Shown in pieces: positions 22,089 through 36,606 of a DNA stretch of 64,000 nucleotides. A program made the translations under genes and the position numbers. The DNA is from Pyrocephalus nanus (Eukaryota; Chordata; Aves; Passeriformes; Tyrannidae), in contig CM076277.1 of the NCBI GenBank assembly GCA_038380795.1, forward strand, positions 206,001-270,000. Reading direction: 5' to 3'. The notes beneath the pieces are model-generated. The model was not told where the DNA came from. It searched no databases and worked only from the letters and a program-made list of their open reading frames with translations. Every line of letters begins with the position of its first letter. Within the stretch, counting starts at the first letter, position 1.

Positions 22089-23783
22089 GCCTAACCCTAA
22101 CCAAGTCTGAACCGGTCTGAACCGGTCTGAACTAGTTTAAACCGTTGTGAGACTGCTGCTCTTTCTAAACTGATACAAGAATAGGGAAGCACTGCTGTAA
22201 ATATAGAGCATTATTGCCTAGTTAGATTTGTGGAGGGTGAGAGAAAATTGGCCCAGAGTAAACGCAAAACATTTTTGGTGCAAAATGTGGATAGAGACTG
22301 CTAGGAGGGATAAGGACCAGATCAGATCACAACACCAAATTATATTTGAAACCCTCAGGAAACCCCAAACGACAAAATGCTCCTAAAAACCCCCCAAACA
22401 CCAGAAAACCCCCATCAAATTACAAAAGCACCTTACCATTCCTAAGCAAATTACACAGTAAAAACTGCTTAGAGACAGAGTTTTATGCCTTTAAACAGCA
22501 GGTATTTATTAGGCGACGTCATGCAGCTCTCCGGCTCGGGCTGGGCAAAAAGAGCTCCGAAATGTTTGAGTAAAAACACGCAATTTATACAGTTTCTAAT
22601 TACGATTACAACATATTCATATACGTACCCATGTTATTGTATTATTGGATTACTATATGTCCGGGTGGAGTTTGAGGCGTGGTCTTTCTTCTGAGGAATA
22701 TCATGGTGATACATCCTGCCTTCATCATAGGGTCTCAAATTTATTCCTCATTTTTGGGTGACCCCGGAGACCTTCTGTACTTTCCATTGTTTCATGTTCT
22801 ATCCGTTGGAGCTTGGAAAAAGCCTTGGCTTCGGGCCTATTTTACCTATTCAAATATCTACCTTAGCCTGTTTGGCTATAATTTATTACCTCTGGGCTCT
22901 TTGTGCAATGTACCTGTTGGTTTCTAGGTCTGCAGAATTTGTACGGAACAAAATCTTTTTTGAGTGAGGTAGAGAAAGCGGGGGGGGAAGAGAACAGTGG
23001 ATTTTGCAGTAAGATGCTTCGATTTACAGTTCTAGAGCCTCGTTTTGCTTCAGTCAAAAAGGCGGGCGGTGTGACTCTCTGGGAGCGGCGACAACTTTCT
23101 GCCCTCGCACCGTTTGCCTGGGAGGAATCCTCAGAAGCATTCCGGTGTCTAAATTGAACATCTGAGTTTGGGGTGGGACTCCTGCTAGTGCACAAAACGC
23201 CGTTCCCCCAGAAAAAGAAAGCCCTTACCCTCTGGTTATCAGGTGTAGGTTGCAAAGCGCTCTGTGGGAAATGAGAGCTCACGGTCCCGACACCTTGTAT
23301 CCGGAGGGAATCTTCGTACGACTTCAATTTCCCGAGTCCCGCCGCCTGCTTTGCCGCAGGACTCCTGCGAGGGACCGGCTGCGGAGGACAAAAGAAATGC
23401 TCGGTCGGCTGGCAGGCGACAGGCACTTTAGGAATGGCAGGCTTAGCTTTATAGTCTTTTCTTGCCTCTGTGGGTATACGCGCTATAATTGGTCGGTTGT
23501 TTCTCTTCGCGTGCAGCGCTTAGTCTTTTGATTGGCAGTCGGGGTCCTGTTGTGTTCTGGCGAAGCTCAAAACGATGCCTATTATTTACTGTAGTTTTTC
23601 TTCCCTTTCTGCTCTCCTGCCTTGGTGCTGTTTACATTCTTTTACAATCTCAGAGCTGTAACTGATTAAATTCAAGGCTTAAGTTGTCAACAGCCCAGCT
23701 GTTTCCAATAAATGACAGCCCTCTGTTCCCAGCAAAAAAAGGTCTTATATTCAAGGTCTCAAGTCTAGTTAGTGAGAGACCCC
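20131..23783 (+). repeat. Macrosatellite unit 6 (3653 bp)
   Basis: Complete unit. AACTCCAGG as in units 2, 7, 14 and 17; private GTTCTGTCCTG near 20910 and GCGGATGACAG near 21935. First unit from the left with a short telomeric block. Confidence 0.97.
21972..22102 (-). repeat. Interstitial telomeric block, unit 6 (131 bp, intermediate type)
   Basis: Begins with GCTAACGCTAAC variants as units 8, 9 and 17 do, and has CCTAAGCCTAACC twice. Confidence 0.98.
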
Positions 23784-25656
23784 TGCATTTGCCCGTGCAG
23801 GAAAATCATCCGGGTCTGGGACCTTTTGTTTCAGAGCGACCTTTGTCCATATTCCGTTTAGGGAGTTGTACTGCAATTTTGGTCCCGGTCAGCGGCGAGA
23901 AAAAAACAGATCTTTCCCCGAATAAGGAAGCCTGTACCCTCAGGGTCTCAGGTGTAAGTGGTGAGAGACCCAGTAAATTCCAAGAGTGGCAAGAGTGCTC
24001 TGTCCTTTAGACTTTTTGTCTGGGAGAAATCTTCATCCCTGTTCAATTTCAGGAACCTAAGCAGCTATCTCGATGCAGCACTCCTGCAAAAAAAGAACAG
24101 ATCTTAACTCCAGGAAAAGAAAACCCATACCCTATGGGTCTCAGGTGCAGGTGGTGGGATACCTCTGGCCCTCCATGGGCAGCAACAGCTTTCTGAGGTG
24201 GCACCTTTTGCCTGAGAGGAATGTTGACTATGTTTGCTCTGGGAGCTCAGACTGGGATATCCAGTACAGATCTCCTTCAATCAAATGAGACACTGTTACC
24301 CCAGGTAAAAAAGCCGTTACCTTCTGTCTCTCAACGGCAGCTGGTGGGTGCCTCCATCGGCAGCAAGAGCTTTCTGTAGTGGCACCTTCTGTGTGAGAGG
24401 AACGTTCATCCGTATTCAATTTGACGAGTCAAACCACCTATCTCAGTCCACGACTCCTGCAAGCAAATAGTATCCTATTTCCCCTAGGACAAAAAGCCCT
24501 TACCCTCAGGATCTCAAGTGTGTTAATTAGACACCCTTGACAGTTCATGGGCAGTGAGAACGTTCTATCCTGTCACCTTTTGTCTGGGAGGAATCTTGGT
24601 CCTTGTTCCATTTGGAACTGGACGGGCAGTTGCAGTGCAGGGTTCCTGCAAGGTAACAACAACCCTTTACCCCAGAAAAGAAAGCCCTTAACCTTGGGAT
24701 CTAAGGTGCAATTGATAGACCAGCCTACCCTTCCATGGACAGCAAGAACTTGCTGCGGTGACACCCTTTCTCTGGGAGGATTCTTAGTCCATATTCAATG
24801 TTGGATGGCAGACTGACAATATCGGCACGGGGCTCCTGCGAGCAAATCGCAGACCATTTCCGCATGAAAGGCAGCTAGTAGCCACAAGTACTCTAATGCA
24901 GGTGAAGGGAGACCCGTGACAGTGCATGGGGCAGCCACACATTTTTGTCCTTGCCTCTTCTGTATGGAGAGTATGTTGATACGTGTACGCCTTAGACGGT
25001 CATACTGTTATGATCGGCACTACTCTCTGAAAACCAAACGACAGCCCTTTCCCACAGAACGGGGCTGTTAGGAGTAGTTAGTGGGAAAGGCTGAGCCCAC
25101 GAAAGGAGAGAGCTTTGTGTGTTGGCACATCTTGTCTGGGAGGAATCTTCATTCGTACTTTATATTGGAATCAGACCGGCAATTTCAGAGCAGGACATCT
25201 GCAAGTGCACAAAAGCCCTTTCTTCCAGGAAGGCGAGTGCCAACCCTAGAGATATCGGGTACAATTGGTGGGCCAGCCTTGGAACTCTATGGGCAGCAGG
25301 AGCTATCTGTCCAGCCACCTTCAGTCTGAGAGCGATCTTTGTCCGTATTCGATTTTGGAGTCAGACTGGAAATTTCATCACAGAATTCCTGCAAGTGAAC
25401 AACAGCCCTTTATCCCAGAAAACAAAACGCTTACCCTCAGGGTAAAATGTCCGGGTTGTGGGCAAGCCTGGGCACTCCATTGGAAGCAGGAGCTTTCTTT
25501 GATGGCACCTCTTGCCTGGCAGGAATCTTTGTCCATACTTAATTTTGGCATTCAGACTGGTAAATTTGGCGCAGGATTCCTGCAAGCGGACGACAGCTCT
25601 TTCTCCCGGGAAAAATACTGCTTACCCTAACCCTAACCCTAACCCTAACCCTAACC

Positions 25657-25687
<31 letters not shown>

Positions 25688-27405
25688 ATAAACCCTAACC
25701 CTAACCCTAACCCTAACCCTAACCAAGTCTGAACCGGTCTGAACCGGTCTGAACTAGTTTAAACCGTTGTGAGACTGCTGCTCTTTCTAAACTGATACAA
25801 GAATAGGGAAGCACTGCTGTAAATATAGAGCATTATTGCCTAGTTAGATTTGTGGAGGGTGAGAGAAAATTGGCCCAGAGTAAACGCAAAACATTTTTGG
25901 TGCAAAATGTGGATAGAGACTGCTAGGAGGGATAAGGACCAGATCAGATCACAACACCAAATTATATTTGAAACCCTCAGGAAACCCCAAACGACAAAAT
26001 GCTCCTAAAAACCCCCCAAACACCAGAAAACCCCCATCAAATTACAAAAGCACCTTACCATTCCTAAGCAAATTACACAGTAAAAACTGCTTAGAGACAG
26101 AGTTTTATGCCTTTAAACAGCAGGTATTTATTAGGCGACGTCATGCAGCTCTCCGGCTCGGGCTGGGCAAAAAGAGCTCCGAAATGTTTGAGTAAAAACA
26201 CGCAATTTATACAGTTTCTAATTACGATTACAACATATTCATATACGTACCCATGTTATTGTATTATTGGATTACTATATGTCCGGGTGGAGTTTGAGGC
26301 GTGGTCTTTCTTCTGAGGAATATCATGGTGATACATCCTGCCTTCATCATAGGGTCTCAAATTTATTCCTCATTTTTGGGTGACCCCGGAGACCTTCTGT
26401 ACTTTCCATTGTTTCATGTTCTATCCGTTGGAGCTTGGAAAAAGCCTTGGCTTCGGGCCTATTTTACCTATTCAAATATCTACCTTAGCCTGTTTGGCTA
26501 TAATTTATTACCTCTGGGCTCTTTGTGCAATGTACCTGTTGGTTTCTAGGTCTGCAGAATTTGTACGGAACAAAATCTTTTTTGAGTGAGGTAGAGAAAG
26601 CGGGGGGGGGAGAGAACAGTGGATTTTGCAGTAAGATGCTTCGATTTACAGTTCTAGAGCCTCGTTTTGCTTCAGTCAAAAAGGCGGGCGGTGTGACTCT
26701 CTGGGAGCGGCGACAACTTTCTGCCCTCGCACCGTTTGCCTGGGAGGAATCCTCAGAAGCATTCCGGTGTCTAAATTGAACATCTGAGTTTGGGGTGGGA
26801 CTCCTGCTAGTGCACAAAACGCCGTTCCCCCAGAAAAAGAAAGCCCTTACCCTCTGGTTATCAGGTGTAGGTTGCAAAGCGCTCTGTGGGAAATGAGAGC
26901 TCACGGTCCCGACACCTTGTATCCGGAGGGAATCTTCGTACGACTTCAATTTCCCGAGTCCCGCCGCCTGCTTTGCCGCAGGACTCCTGCGAGGGACCGG
27001 CTGCGGAGGACAAAAGAAATGCTCGGTCGGCTGGCAGGCGACAGGCACTTTAGGAATGGCAGGCTTAGCTTTATAGTCTTTTCTTGCCTCTGTGGGTATA
27101 CGCGCTATAATTGGTCGGTTGTTTCTCTTCGCGTGCAGCGCTTAGTCTTTTGATTGGCAGTCGGGGTCCTGTTGTGTTCTGGCGAAGCTCAAAACGATGC
27201 CTATTATTTACTGTAGTTTTTCTTCCCTTTCTGCTCTCCTGCCTTGGTGCTGTTTACATTCTTTTACAATCTCAGAGCTGTAACTGATTAAATTCAAGGC
27301 TTAAGTTGTCAACAGCCCAGCTGTTTCCAATAAATGACAGCCCTCTGTTCCCAGCAAAAAAAGGTCTTATATTCAAGGTCTCAAGTCTAGTTAGTGAGAG
27401 ACCCC
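23784..27405 (+). repeat. Macrosatellite unit 7 (3622 bp)
   Basis: Complete unit. First with the linked set TTCTTCCAGG/CCCTAGAG (near 25221-25250) and TTTGTCCATACTT/GGATTCCTGC (near 25528-25580). Private AGAACGGGGCTG near 25057 and GGTAAATTTGGC near 25559. Its G run near 26600 has nine Gs by an A-to-G change. Confidence 0.97.
25625..25724 (-). repeat. Interstitial telomeric block, unit 7 (100 bp, short type)
   Basis: Mostly perfect CCCTAA with one CCCTAAACCCTAACCATAAACCC interruption, the mark of the short type. Confidence 0.98.
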
Positions 27406-30400
27406 TGCATTTGCCCGTGCAGGAAAATCATCCGGGTCTGGGACCTTTTGTTTCAGAGCGACCTTTGTCCATATTCCGTTTAGGGAGTTGTACTGCAATT
27501 TTGGTCCCGGTCAGCGGCGAGAAAAAAACAGATCTTTCCCCGAATAAGGAAGCCTGTACCCTCAGGGTCTCAGGTGTAAGTGGTGAGAGACCCAGTAAAT
27601 TCCAAGAGTGGCAAGAGTGCTCTGTCCTTTAGACTTTTTGTCTGGGAGAAATCTTCATCCCTGTTCAATTTCAGGAACCTAAGCAGCTATCTCGATGCAG
27701 CACTCCTGCAAAAAAAGAACAGATCTTAACTACAGGAAAAGAAAACCCATACCCTATGGGTCTCAGGTGCAGGTGGTGGGATACCTCTGGCCCTCCATGG
27801 GCAGCAACAGCTTTCTGAGGTGGCACCTTTTGCCTGAGAGGAATGTTGACTATGTTTGCTCTGGGAGCTCAGACTGGGATATCCAGTACAGATCTCCTTC
27901 AATCAAATGAGACACTGTTACCCCAGGTAAAAAAGCCGTTACCTTCTGTCTCTCAACGGCAGCTGGTGGGTGCCTCCATCGGCAGCAAGAGCTTTCTGTA
28001 GTGGCACCTTCTGTGTGAGAGGAACGTTCATCCGTATTCAATTTGACGAGTCAAACCACCTATCTCAGTCCACGACTCCTGCAAGCAAATAGTATCCTAT
28101 TTCCCCTAGGACAAAAAGCCCTTACCCTCAGGATCTCAAGTGTGTTAATTAGACACCCTTGACAGTTCATGGGCAGTGAGAACGTTCTATCCTGTCACCT
28201 TTTGTCTGGGAGGAATCTTGGTCCTTGTTCCATTTGGAACTGGACGGGCAGTTGCAGTGCAGGGTTCCTGCAAGGTAACAACAACCCTTTACCCCAGAAA
28301 AGAAAGCCCTTAACCTTGGGATCTAAGGTGCAATTGATAGACCAGCCTACCCTTCCATGGACAGCAAGAACTTGCTGCGGTGACACCCTTTCTCTGGGAG
28401 GATTCTTAGTCCATATTCAATGTTGGATGGCAGACTGACAATATCGGCACGGGGCTCCTGCGAGCAAATCGCAGACCATTTCCGCATGAAAGGCAGCTAG
28501 TAGCCACAAGTACTCTAATGCAGGTGAAGGGAGACCCGTGACAGTGCATGGGGCAGCCACACATTTTTGTCCTTGCCTCTTCTGTATGGAGAGTATGTTG
28601 ATACGTGTACGCCTTAGACGGTCATACTGTTATGATCGGCACTACTCTCTGAAAACCAAACGACAGCCCTTTCCCACAGAACTGGGCTGTTAGGAGTAGT
28701 TAGTGGGAAAGGCTGAGCCCACGAAAGGAGAGAGCTTTGTGTGTTGGCACATCTTGTCTGGGAGGAATCTTCATTCGTACTTTATATTGGAATCAGACCG
28801 GCAATTTCAGAGCAGGACATCTGCAAGGGCACAAAAGCCCTTTCTTCCAGGAAGGCGAGTGCCAACCCTTGAGATATCGGGTACAATTGGTGGGCCAGCC
28901 TTGGAACTCTATGGGCAGCAGGAGCTATCTGTCCAGCCACCTTCAGTCTGAGAGCGATCTTTGTCCGTATTCGATTTTGGAGTCAGACTGGAAATTTCAT
29001 CACAGAATTCCTGCAAGTGAACAACAGCCCTTTATCCCAGAAAACAAAACGCTTACCCTCAGGGTAAAATGTCCGGGTTGTGGGCAAGCCTGGGCACTCC
29101 ATTGGAAGCAGGAGCTTTCTTTGATGGCACCTCTTGCCTGGCAGGAATCTTTCTCCATATTTAATTTTGGCATTCAGACTGGTAATTTTGGCGCAGGATC
29201 CCTGCAAGCGGACGACAGCTCTTTCTCCCGGGAAAAATACTGCTTACCCTAACCCTAACCCTAACGCTAACGCTAACCCTAACCCTAACCCTAACCCTAA
29301 CCCTAAGCCTAACCCTAACCCTAACCCCTAACCCTAACCCTAACCCTAACCCTAACCCTAACCCTAACCCTAACCAAGTCTGAACCGGTCTGAACCGGTC
29401 TGAACTAGTTTAAACCGTTGTGAGACTGCTGCTCTTTCTAAACTGATACAAGAATAGGGAAGCACTGCTGTAAATATAGAGCATTATTGCCTAGTTAGAT
29501 TTGTGGAGGGTGAGAGAAAATTGGCCCAGAGTAAACGCAAAACATTTTTGGTGCAAAATGTGGATAGAGACTGCTAGGAGGGATAAGGACCAGATCAGAT
29601 CACAACACCAAATTATATTTGAAACCCTCAGGAAACCCCAAACGACAAAATGCTCCTAAAAACCCCCCAAACACCAGAAAACCCCCATCAAATTACAAAA
29701 GCACCTTACCATTCCTAAGCAAATTACACAGTAAAAACTGCTTAGAGACAGAGTTTTATGCCTTTAAACAGCAGGTATTTATTAGGCGACGTCATGCAGC
29801 TCTCCGGCTCGGGCTGGGCAAAAAGAGCTCCGAAATGTTTGAGTAAAAACACGCAATTTATACAGTTTCTAATTACGATTACAACATATTCATATACGTA
29901 CCCATGTTATTGTATTATTGGATTACTATATGTCCGGGTGGAGTTTGAGGCGTGGTCTTTCTTCTGAGGAATATCATGGTGATACATCCTGCCTTCATCA
30001 TAGGGTCTCAAATTTATTCCTCATTTTTGGGTGACCCCGGAGACCTTCTGTACTTTCCATTGTTTCATGTTCTATCCGTTGGAGCTTGGAAAAAGCCTTG
30101 GCTTCGGGCCTATTTTACCTATTCAAATATCTACCTTAGCCTGTTTGGCTATAATTTATTACCTCTGGGCTCTTTGTGCAATGTACCTGTTGGTTTCTAG
30201 GTCTGCAGAATTTGTACGGAACAAAATCTTTTTTGAGTGAGGTAGAGAAAGCGGGGGGGGGAGAGAACAGTGGATTTTGCAGTAAGATGCTTCGATTTAC
30301 AGTTCTAGAGCCTCGTTTTGCTTCAGTCAAAAAGGCGGGCGGTGTGACTCTCTGGGAGCGGCGACAACTTTCTGCCCTCGCACCGTTTGCCTGGGAGGAA

Positions 30401-31056
30401 TCCTCAGAAGCATTCCGGTGTCTAAATTGAACATCTGAGTTTGGGGTGGGACTCCTGCTAGTGCACAAAACGCCGTTCCCCCAGAAAAAGAAAGCCCTTA
30501 CCCTCTGGTTATCAGGTGTAGGTTGCAAAGCGCTCTGTGGGAAATGAGAGCTCACGGTCCCGACACCTTGTATCCGGAGGGAATCTTCGTACGACTTCAA
30601 TTTCCCGAGTCCCGCCGCCTGCTTTGCCGCAGGACTCCTGCGAGGGACCGGCTGCGGAGGACAAAAGAAATGCTCGGTCGGCTGGCAGGCGACAGGCACT
30701 TTAGGAATGGCAGGCTTAGCTTTATAGTCTTTTCTTGCCTCTGTGGGTATACGCGCTATAATTGGTCGGTTGTTTCTCTTCGCGTGCAGCGCTTAGTCTT
30801 TTGATTGGCAGTCGGGGTCCTGTTGTGTTCTGGCGAAGCTCAAAACGATGCCTATTATTTACTGTAGTTTTTCTTCCCTTTCTGCTCTCCTGCCTTGGTG
30901 CTGTTTACATTCTTTTACAATCTCAGAGCTGTAACTGATTAAATTCAAGGCTTAAGTTGTCAACAGCCCAGCTGTTTCCAATAAATGACAGCCCTCTGTT
31001 CCCAGCAAAAAAAGGTCTTATATTCAAGGTCTCAAGTCTAGTTAGTGAGAGACCCC
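27406..31056 (+). repeat. Macrosatellite unit 8 (3651 bp)
   Basis: Complete unit. Shares AAGGGCACAAAAG near 28826 only with unit 9, combined with TTCTTCCAGG but CCCTTGAG. TTTCTCCATATTT form next to the block. Nine-G run near 30260. Confidence 0.97.
29247..29375 (-). repeat. Interstitial telomeric block, unit 8 (129 bp, intermediate type)
   Basis: Starts with two GCTAAC variants, then CCTAAGCCTAACC and a CCCCTAACC slip; the right half is pure CCCTAA. Confidence 0.98.
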
Positions 31057-32972
31057 TGCATTTGCCCGTGCAGGAAAATCATCCGGGTCTGGGACCTTTT
31101 GTTTCAGAGCGACCTTTGTCCATATTCCGTTTAGGGAGTTGTACTGCAATTTTGGTCCCGGTCAGCGGCGAGAAAAAAACAGATCTTTCCCCGAATAAGG
31201 AAGCCTGTACCCTCAGGGTCTCAGGTGTAAGTGGTGAGAGACCCAGTAAATTCCAAGAGTGGCAAGAGTGCTCTGTCCTTTAGACTTTTTGTCTGGGAGA
31301 AATCTTCATCCCTGTTCAATTTCAGGAACCTAAGCAGCTATCTCGATGCAGCACTCCTGCAAAAAAAGAACAGATCTTAACTACAGGAAAAGAAAACCCA
31401 TACCCTATGGGTCTCAGGTGCAGGTGGTGGGATACCTCTGGCCCTCCATGGGCAGCAACAGCTTTCTGAGGTGGCACCTTTTGCCTGAGAGGAATGTTGA
31501 CTATGTTTGCTCTGGGAGCTCAGACTGGGATATCCAGTACAGATCTCCTTCAATCAAATGAGACACTGTTACCCCAGGTAAAAAAGCCGTTACCTTCTGT
31601 CTCTCAACGGCAGCTGGTGGGTGCCTCCATCGGCAGCAAGAGCTTTCTGTAGTGGCACCTTCTGTGTGAGAGGAACGTTCATCCGTATTCAATTTGACGA
31701 GTCAAACCACCTATCTCAGTCCACGACTCCTGCAAGCAAATAGTATCCTATTTCCCCTAGGACAAAAAGCCCTTACCCTCAGGATCTCAAGTGTGTTAAT
31801 TAGACACCCTTGACAGTTCATGGGCAGTGAGAACGTTCTATCCTGTCACCTTTTGTCTGGGAGGAATCTTGGTCCTTGTTCCATTTGGAACTGGACGGGC
31901 AGTTGCAGTGCAGGGTTCCTGCAAGGTAACAACAACCCTTTACCCCAGAAAAGAAAGCCCTTAACCTTGGGATCTAAGGTGCAATTGATAGACCAGCCTA
32001 CCCTTCCATGGACAGCAAGAACTTGCTGCGGTGACACCCTTTCTCTGGGAGGATTCTTAGTCCATATTCAATGTTGGATGGCAGACTGACAATATCGGCA
32101 CGGGGCTCCTGCGAGCAAATCGCAGACCATTTCCGCATGAAAGGCAGCTAGTAGCCACAAGTACTCTAATGCAGGTGAAGGGAGACCCGTGACAGTGCAT
32201 GGGGCAGCCACACATTTTTGTCCTTGCCTCTTCTGTATGGAGAGTATGTTGATACGTGTACGCCTTAGACGGTCATACTGTTATGATCGGCACTACTCTC
32301 TGAAAACCAAACGACAGCCCTTTCCCACAGAACTGGGCTGTTAGGAGTAGTTAGTGGGAAAGGCTGAGCCCACGAAAGGAGAGAGCTTTGTGTGTTGGCA
32401 CATCTTGTCTGGGAGGAATCTTCATTCGTACTTTATATTGGAATCAGACCGGCAATTTCAGAGCAGGACATCTGCAAGGGCACAAAAGCCCTTTCTTCCA
32501 GGAAGGCGAGTGCCAACCCTTGAGATATCGGGTACAATTGGTGGGCCAGCCTTGGAACTCTATGGGCAGCAGGAGCTATCTGTCCAGCCACCTTCAGTCT
32601 GAGAGCGATCTTTGTCCGTATTCGATTTTGGAGTCAGACTGGAAATTTCATCACAGAATTCCTGCAAGTGAACAACAGCCCTTTATCCCAGAAAACAAAA
32701 CGCTTACCCTCAGGGTAAAATGTCCGGGTTGTGGGCAAGCCTGGGCACTCCATTGGAAGCAGGAGCTTTCTTTGATGGCACCTCTTGCCTGGCAGGAATC
32801 TTTCTCCATATTTAATTTTGGCATTCAGACTGGTAATTTTGGCGCAGGATCCCTGCAAGCGGACGACAGCTCTTTCTCCCGGGAAAAATACTGCTTACCC
32901 TAACCCTAACCCTAACGCTAACGCTAACCCTAACCCTAACCCTAACCCTAAGCCTAACCCTAACCCTAACCC

Positions 32973-33003
<31 letters not shown>

Positions 33004-34708
33004 ATAACCCTAACCCTAACCCTAACCAAGTCTGAACCGGTCTGATCCGGTCTGAACTAGTTTAAACCATTGTGAGACTGCTGCTCTTTCTAAACTGATA
33101 CAAGAATAGGGAAGCACTGCTGTAAATATAGAGCATTATTGCCTAGTTAGATTTGTGGAGGGTGAGAGAAAATTGGCCCAGAGTAAACGCAAAACATTTT
33201 TGGTGCAAAATGTGGATAGAGACTGCTAGGAGGGATAAGGACCAGATCAGATCACAACACCAAATTATATTTGAAACCCTCAGGAAACCCCAAACGACAA
33301 AATGCTCCTAAAAACCCCCCAAACACCAGAAAACCCCCATCAAATTACAAAAGCACCTTACCATTCCTAAGCAAATTACACAGTAAAAACTGCTTAGAGA
33401 CAGAGTTTGATGCCTTTAAACAGCAGGTATTTATTAGGCGACGTCATGCAGCTCTCCGGCTCGGGCTGGGCAAAAAGAGCTCCGAAATGTTTGAGTAAAA
33501 ACACGCAATTTATACAGTTTCTAATTACGATTACAACATATTCATATACGTACCCATGTTATTGTATTATTGGATTACTATATGTCCGGGTGGAGTTTGA
33601 GGCGTGGTCTTTCTTCTGAGGAATATCATGGTGATACATCCTGCCTTCATCATAGGGTCTCAAATTTATTCCTCATTTTTGGGTGACCCCGGAGACCTTC
33701 TGTACTTTCCATTGTTTCATGTTCTATCCTTTGGAGCTTGGAAAAAGCCTTGGCTTCGGGCCTATTTTACCTATTCAAATATCTACCTTAGCCTGTTTGG
33801 CTATAATTTATTACCTCTGGGCTCTTTGTGCAATGTACCTGTTGGTTTCTAGGTCTGCAGAATTTGTACGGAACAAAATCTTTTTTGAGTGAGGTAGAGA
33901 AAGCGGGGGGGGAAGAGAACAGTGGATTTTGCAGTAAGATGCTTCGATTTACAGTTCTAGAGCCTCGTTTTGCTTCAGTCAAAAAGGCGGGCGGTGTGAC
34001 TCTCTGGGAGCGGCGACAACTTTCTGCCCTCGCACCGTTTGCCTGGGAGGAATCCTCAGAAGCATTCCGGTGTCTAAATTGAACATCTGAGTTTGGGGTG
34101 GGACTCCTGCTAGTGCACAAAACGCCGTTCCCCCAGAAAAAGAAAGCCCTTACCCTCTGGTTATCAGGTGTAGGTTGCAAAGCGCTCTGTGGGAAATGAG
34201 AGCTCACGGTCCCGACACCTTGTATCCGGAGGGAATCTTCGTACGACTTCAATTTCCCGAGTCCCGCCGCCTGCTTTGCCGCAGGACTCCTGCGAGGGAC
34301 CGGCTGCGGAGGACAAAAGAAATGCTCGGTCGGCTGGCAGGCGACAGGCACTTTAGGAATGGCAGGCTTAGCTTTATAGTCTTTTCTTGCCTCTGTGGGT
34401 ATACGCGCTATAATTGGTCGGTTGTTTCTCTTCGCGTGCAGCGCTTAGTCTTTTGATTGGCAGTCGGGGTCCTGTTGTGTTCTGGCGAAGCTCAAAACGA
34501 TGCCTATTATTTACTGTAGTTTTTCTTCCCTTGCTGCTCTCCTGCCTTGGTGCTGTTTACATTCTTTTACAATCTCAGAGCTGTAACTGATTAAATTCAA
34601 GGCTTAAGTTGTCAACAGCCCAGCTGTTTCCAATAAATGACAGCCCTCTGTTCCCAGCAAAAAAAGGTCTTATATTCAAGGTCTCAAGTCTAGTTAGTGA
34701 GAGACCCC
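31057..34708 (+). repeat. Macrosatellite unit 9 (3652 bp), most diverged right half
   Basis: Complete unit, sister of unit 8 on its left half. Its right half has private changes: GATCCGG near 33044, AAACCATTGTG near 33064, GAGTTTGATGCC near 33406, TATCCTTTGG near 33724 and CCCTTGCTGCTC near 34528. Eight-G run of the common type. Confidence 0.97.
32898..33027 (-). repeat. Interstitial telomeric block, unit 9 (130 bp, intermediate type)
   Basis: The left part equals unit 8; the right part has CCCTAAACCCTAACCATAACCC, close to the short type. This suggests a junction between types within the block. Confidence 0.98.
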
Positions 34709-36575
34709 TGCATTTGCCCGTGCAGGAAAATCATCCGGGTCTGGGACCTTTTGTTTCAGAGCGACCTTTGTCCATATTCCGTTTAGGGAGTTGTACTGCA
34801 ATTTTGGTCCCGGTCAGCGGCGAGAAAAAAACAGATCTTTCCCCGAATAAGGAAGCCTGTACCCTCAGGGTCTCAGGTGTAAGTGGTGAGAGACCCAGTA
34901 AATTCCAAGAGTGGCAAGAGTGCTCTGTCCTTTAGACTTTTTGTCTGGGAGAAATCTTCATCCCTGTTCAATTTCAGGAACCTAAGCAGCTATCTCGATG
35001 CAGCACTCCTGCAAAAAAAGAACAGATCTTAACTACAGGAAAAGAAAACCCATACCCTATGGGTCTCAGGTGCAGGTGGTGGGATACCTCTGGCCCTCCA
35101 TGGGCAGCAACAGCTTTCTGAGGTGGCACCTTTTGCCTGAGAGGAATGTTGACTATGTTTGCTCTGGGAGCTCAGACTGGGATATCCAGTACAGATCTCC
35201 TTCAATCAAATGAGACACTGTTACCCCAGGTAAAAAAGCCGTTACCTTCTGTCTCTCAACGGCAGCTGGTGGGTGCCTCCATCGGCAGCAAGAGCTTTCT
35301 GTAGTGGCACCTTCTGTGTGAGAGGAACGTTCATCCGTATTCAATTTGACCAGTCAAACCACCTATCTCAGTCCACGACTCCTGCAAGCAAATAGTGTCC
35401 TATTTCCCCTAGGACAAAAAGCCCTTACCCTCAGGATCTCAAGTGTGTTAATTAGACACCCTTGACAGTTCATGGGCAGTGAGAACGTTCTATCCTGTCA
35501 CCTTTTGTCTGGGAGGAATCTTGGTCCTTGTTCCATTTGGAACTGGACGGGCAGTTGCAGTGCAGGGTTCCTGCAAGGTAACAACAACCCTTTACCCCAG
35601 AAAAGAAAGCCCTTAACCTTGGGATCTAAGGTGCAATTGATAGACCAGCCTACCCTTCCATGGACAGCAAGAACTTGCTGCGGTGACACCCTTTCTCTGG
35701 GAGGATTCTTAGTCCATATTCAATGTTGGATGGCAGACTGACAATATCGGCACGGGGCTCCTGCGAGCAAATCGCAGACCATTTCCGCATGAAAGGCAGC
35801 TAGTAGCCACAAGTACTCTAATGCAGGTGAAGGGAGACCCGTGACAGTGCATGGGGCAGCCACACATTTTTGTCCTTGCCTCTTCTGTATGGAGAGTATG
35901 TTGATACGTGTACGCCTTAGACGGTCATACTGTTATGATCGGCACTACTCTCTGAAAACCAAACGACAGCCCTTTCCCACAGAACTGGGCTGTTAGGAGT
36001 AGTTAGTGGGAAAGGCTGAGCCCACGAAAGGAGAGAGCTTTGTGTGTTGGCACATCTTGTCTGGGAGGAATCTTCATTCGTACTTTATATTGGAATCAGA
36101 CCGGCAATTTCAGAGCAGGACATCTGCAAGTGCACAAAAGCCCTTTCTTCCAGGAAGGCGAGTGCCAACCCTAGAGATATCGGGTACAATTGGTGGGCCA
36201 GCCTTGGAACTCTATGGGCAGCAGGAGCTATCTGTCCAGCCACCTTCAGTCTGAGAGCGATCTTTGTCCGTATTCGATTTTGGAGTCAGACTGGAAATTT
36301 CATCACAGAATTCCTGCAAGTGAACAACAGCCCTTTATCCCAGAAAACAAAACGCTTACCCTCAGGGTAAAATGTCCGGGTTGTGGGCAAGCCTGGGCAC
36401 TCCATTGGAAGCAGGAGCTTTCTTTGATGGCACCTCTTGCCTGGCAGGAATCTTTGTCCATACTTAATTTTGGCATTCAGACTGGTAATTTTGGCGCAGG
36501 ATTCCTGCAAGCGGACGACAGCTCTTTCTCCCGGGAAAAATACTGCTTACCCTAACCCTAACCCTAACCCTAACC

Positions 36576-36606
<31 letters not shown>

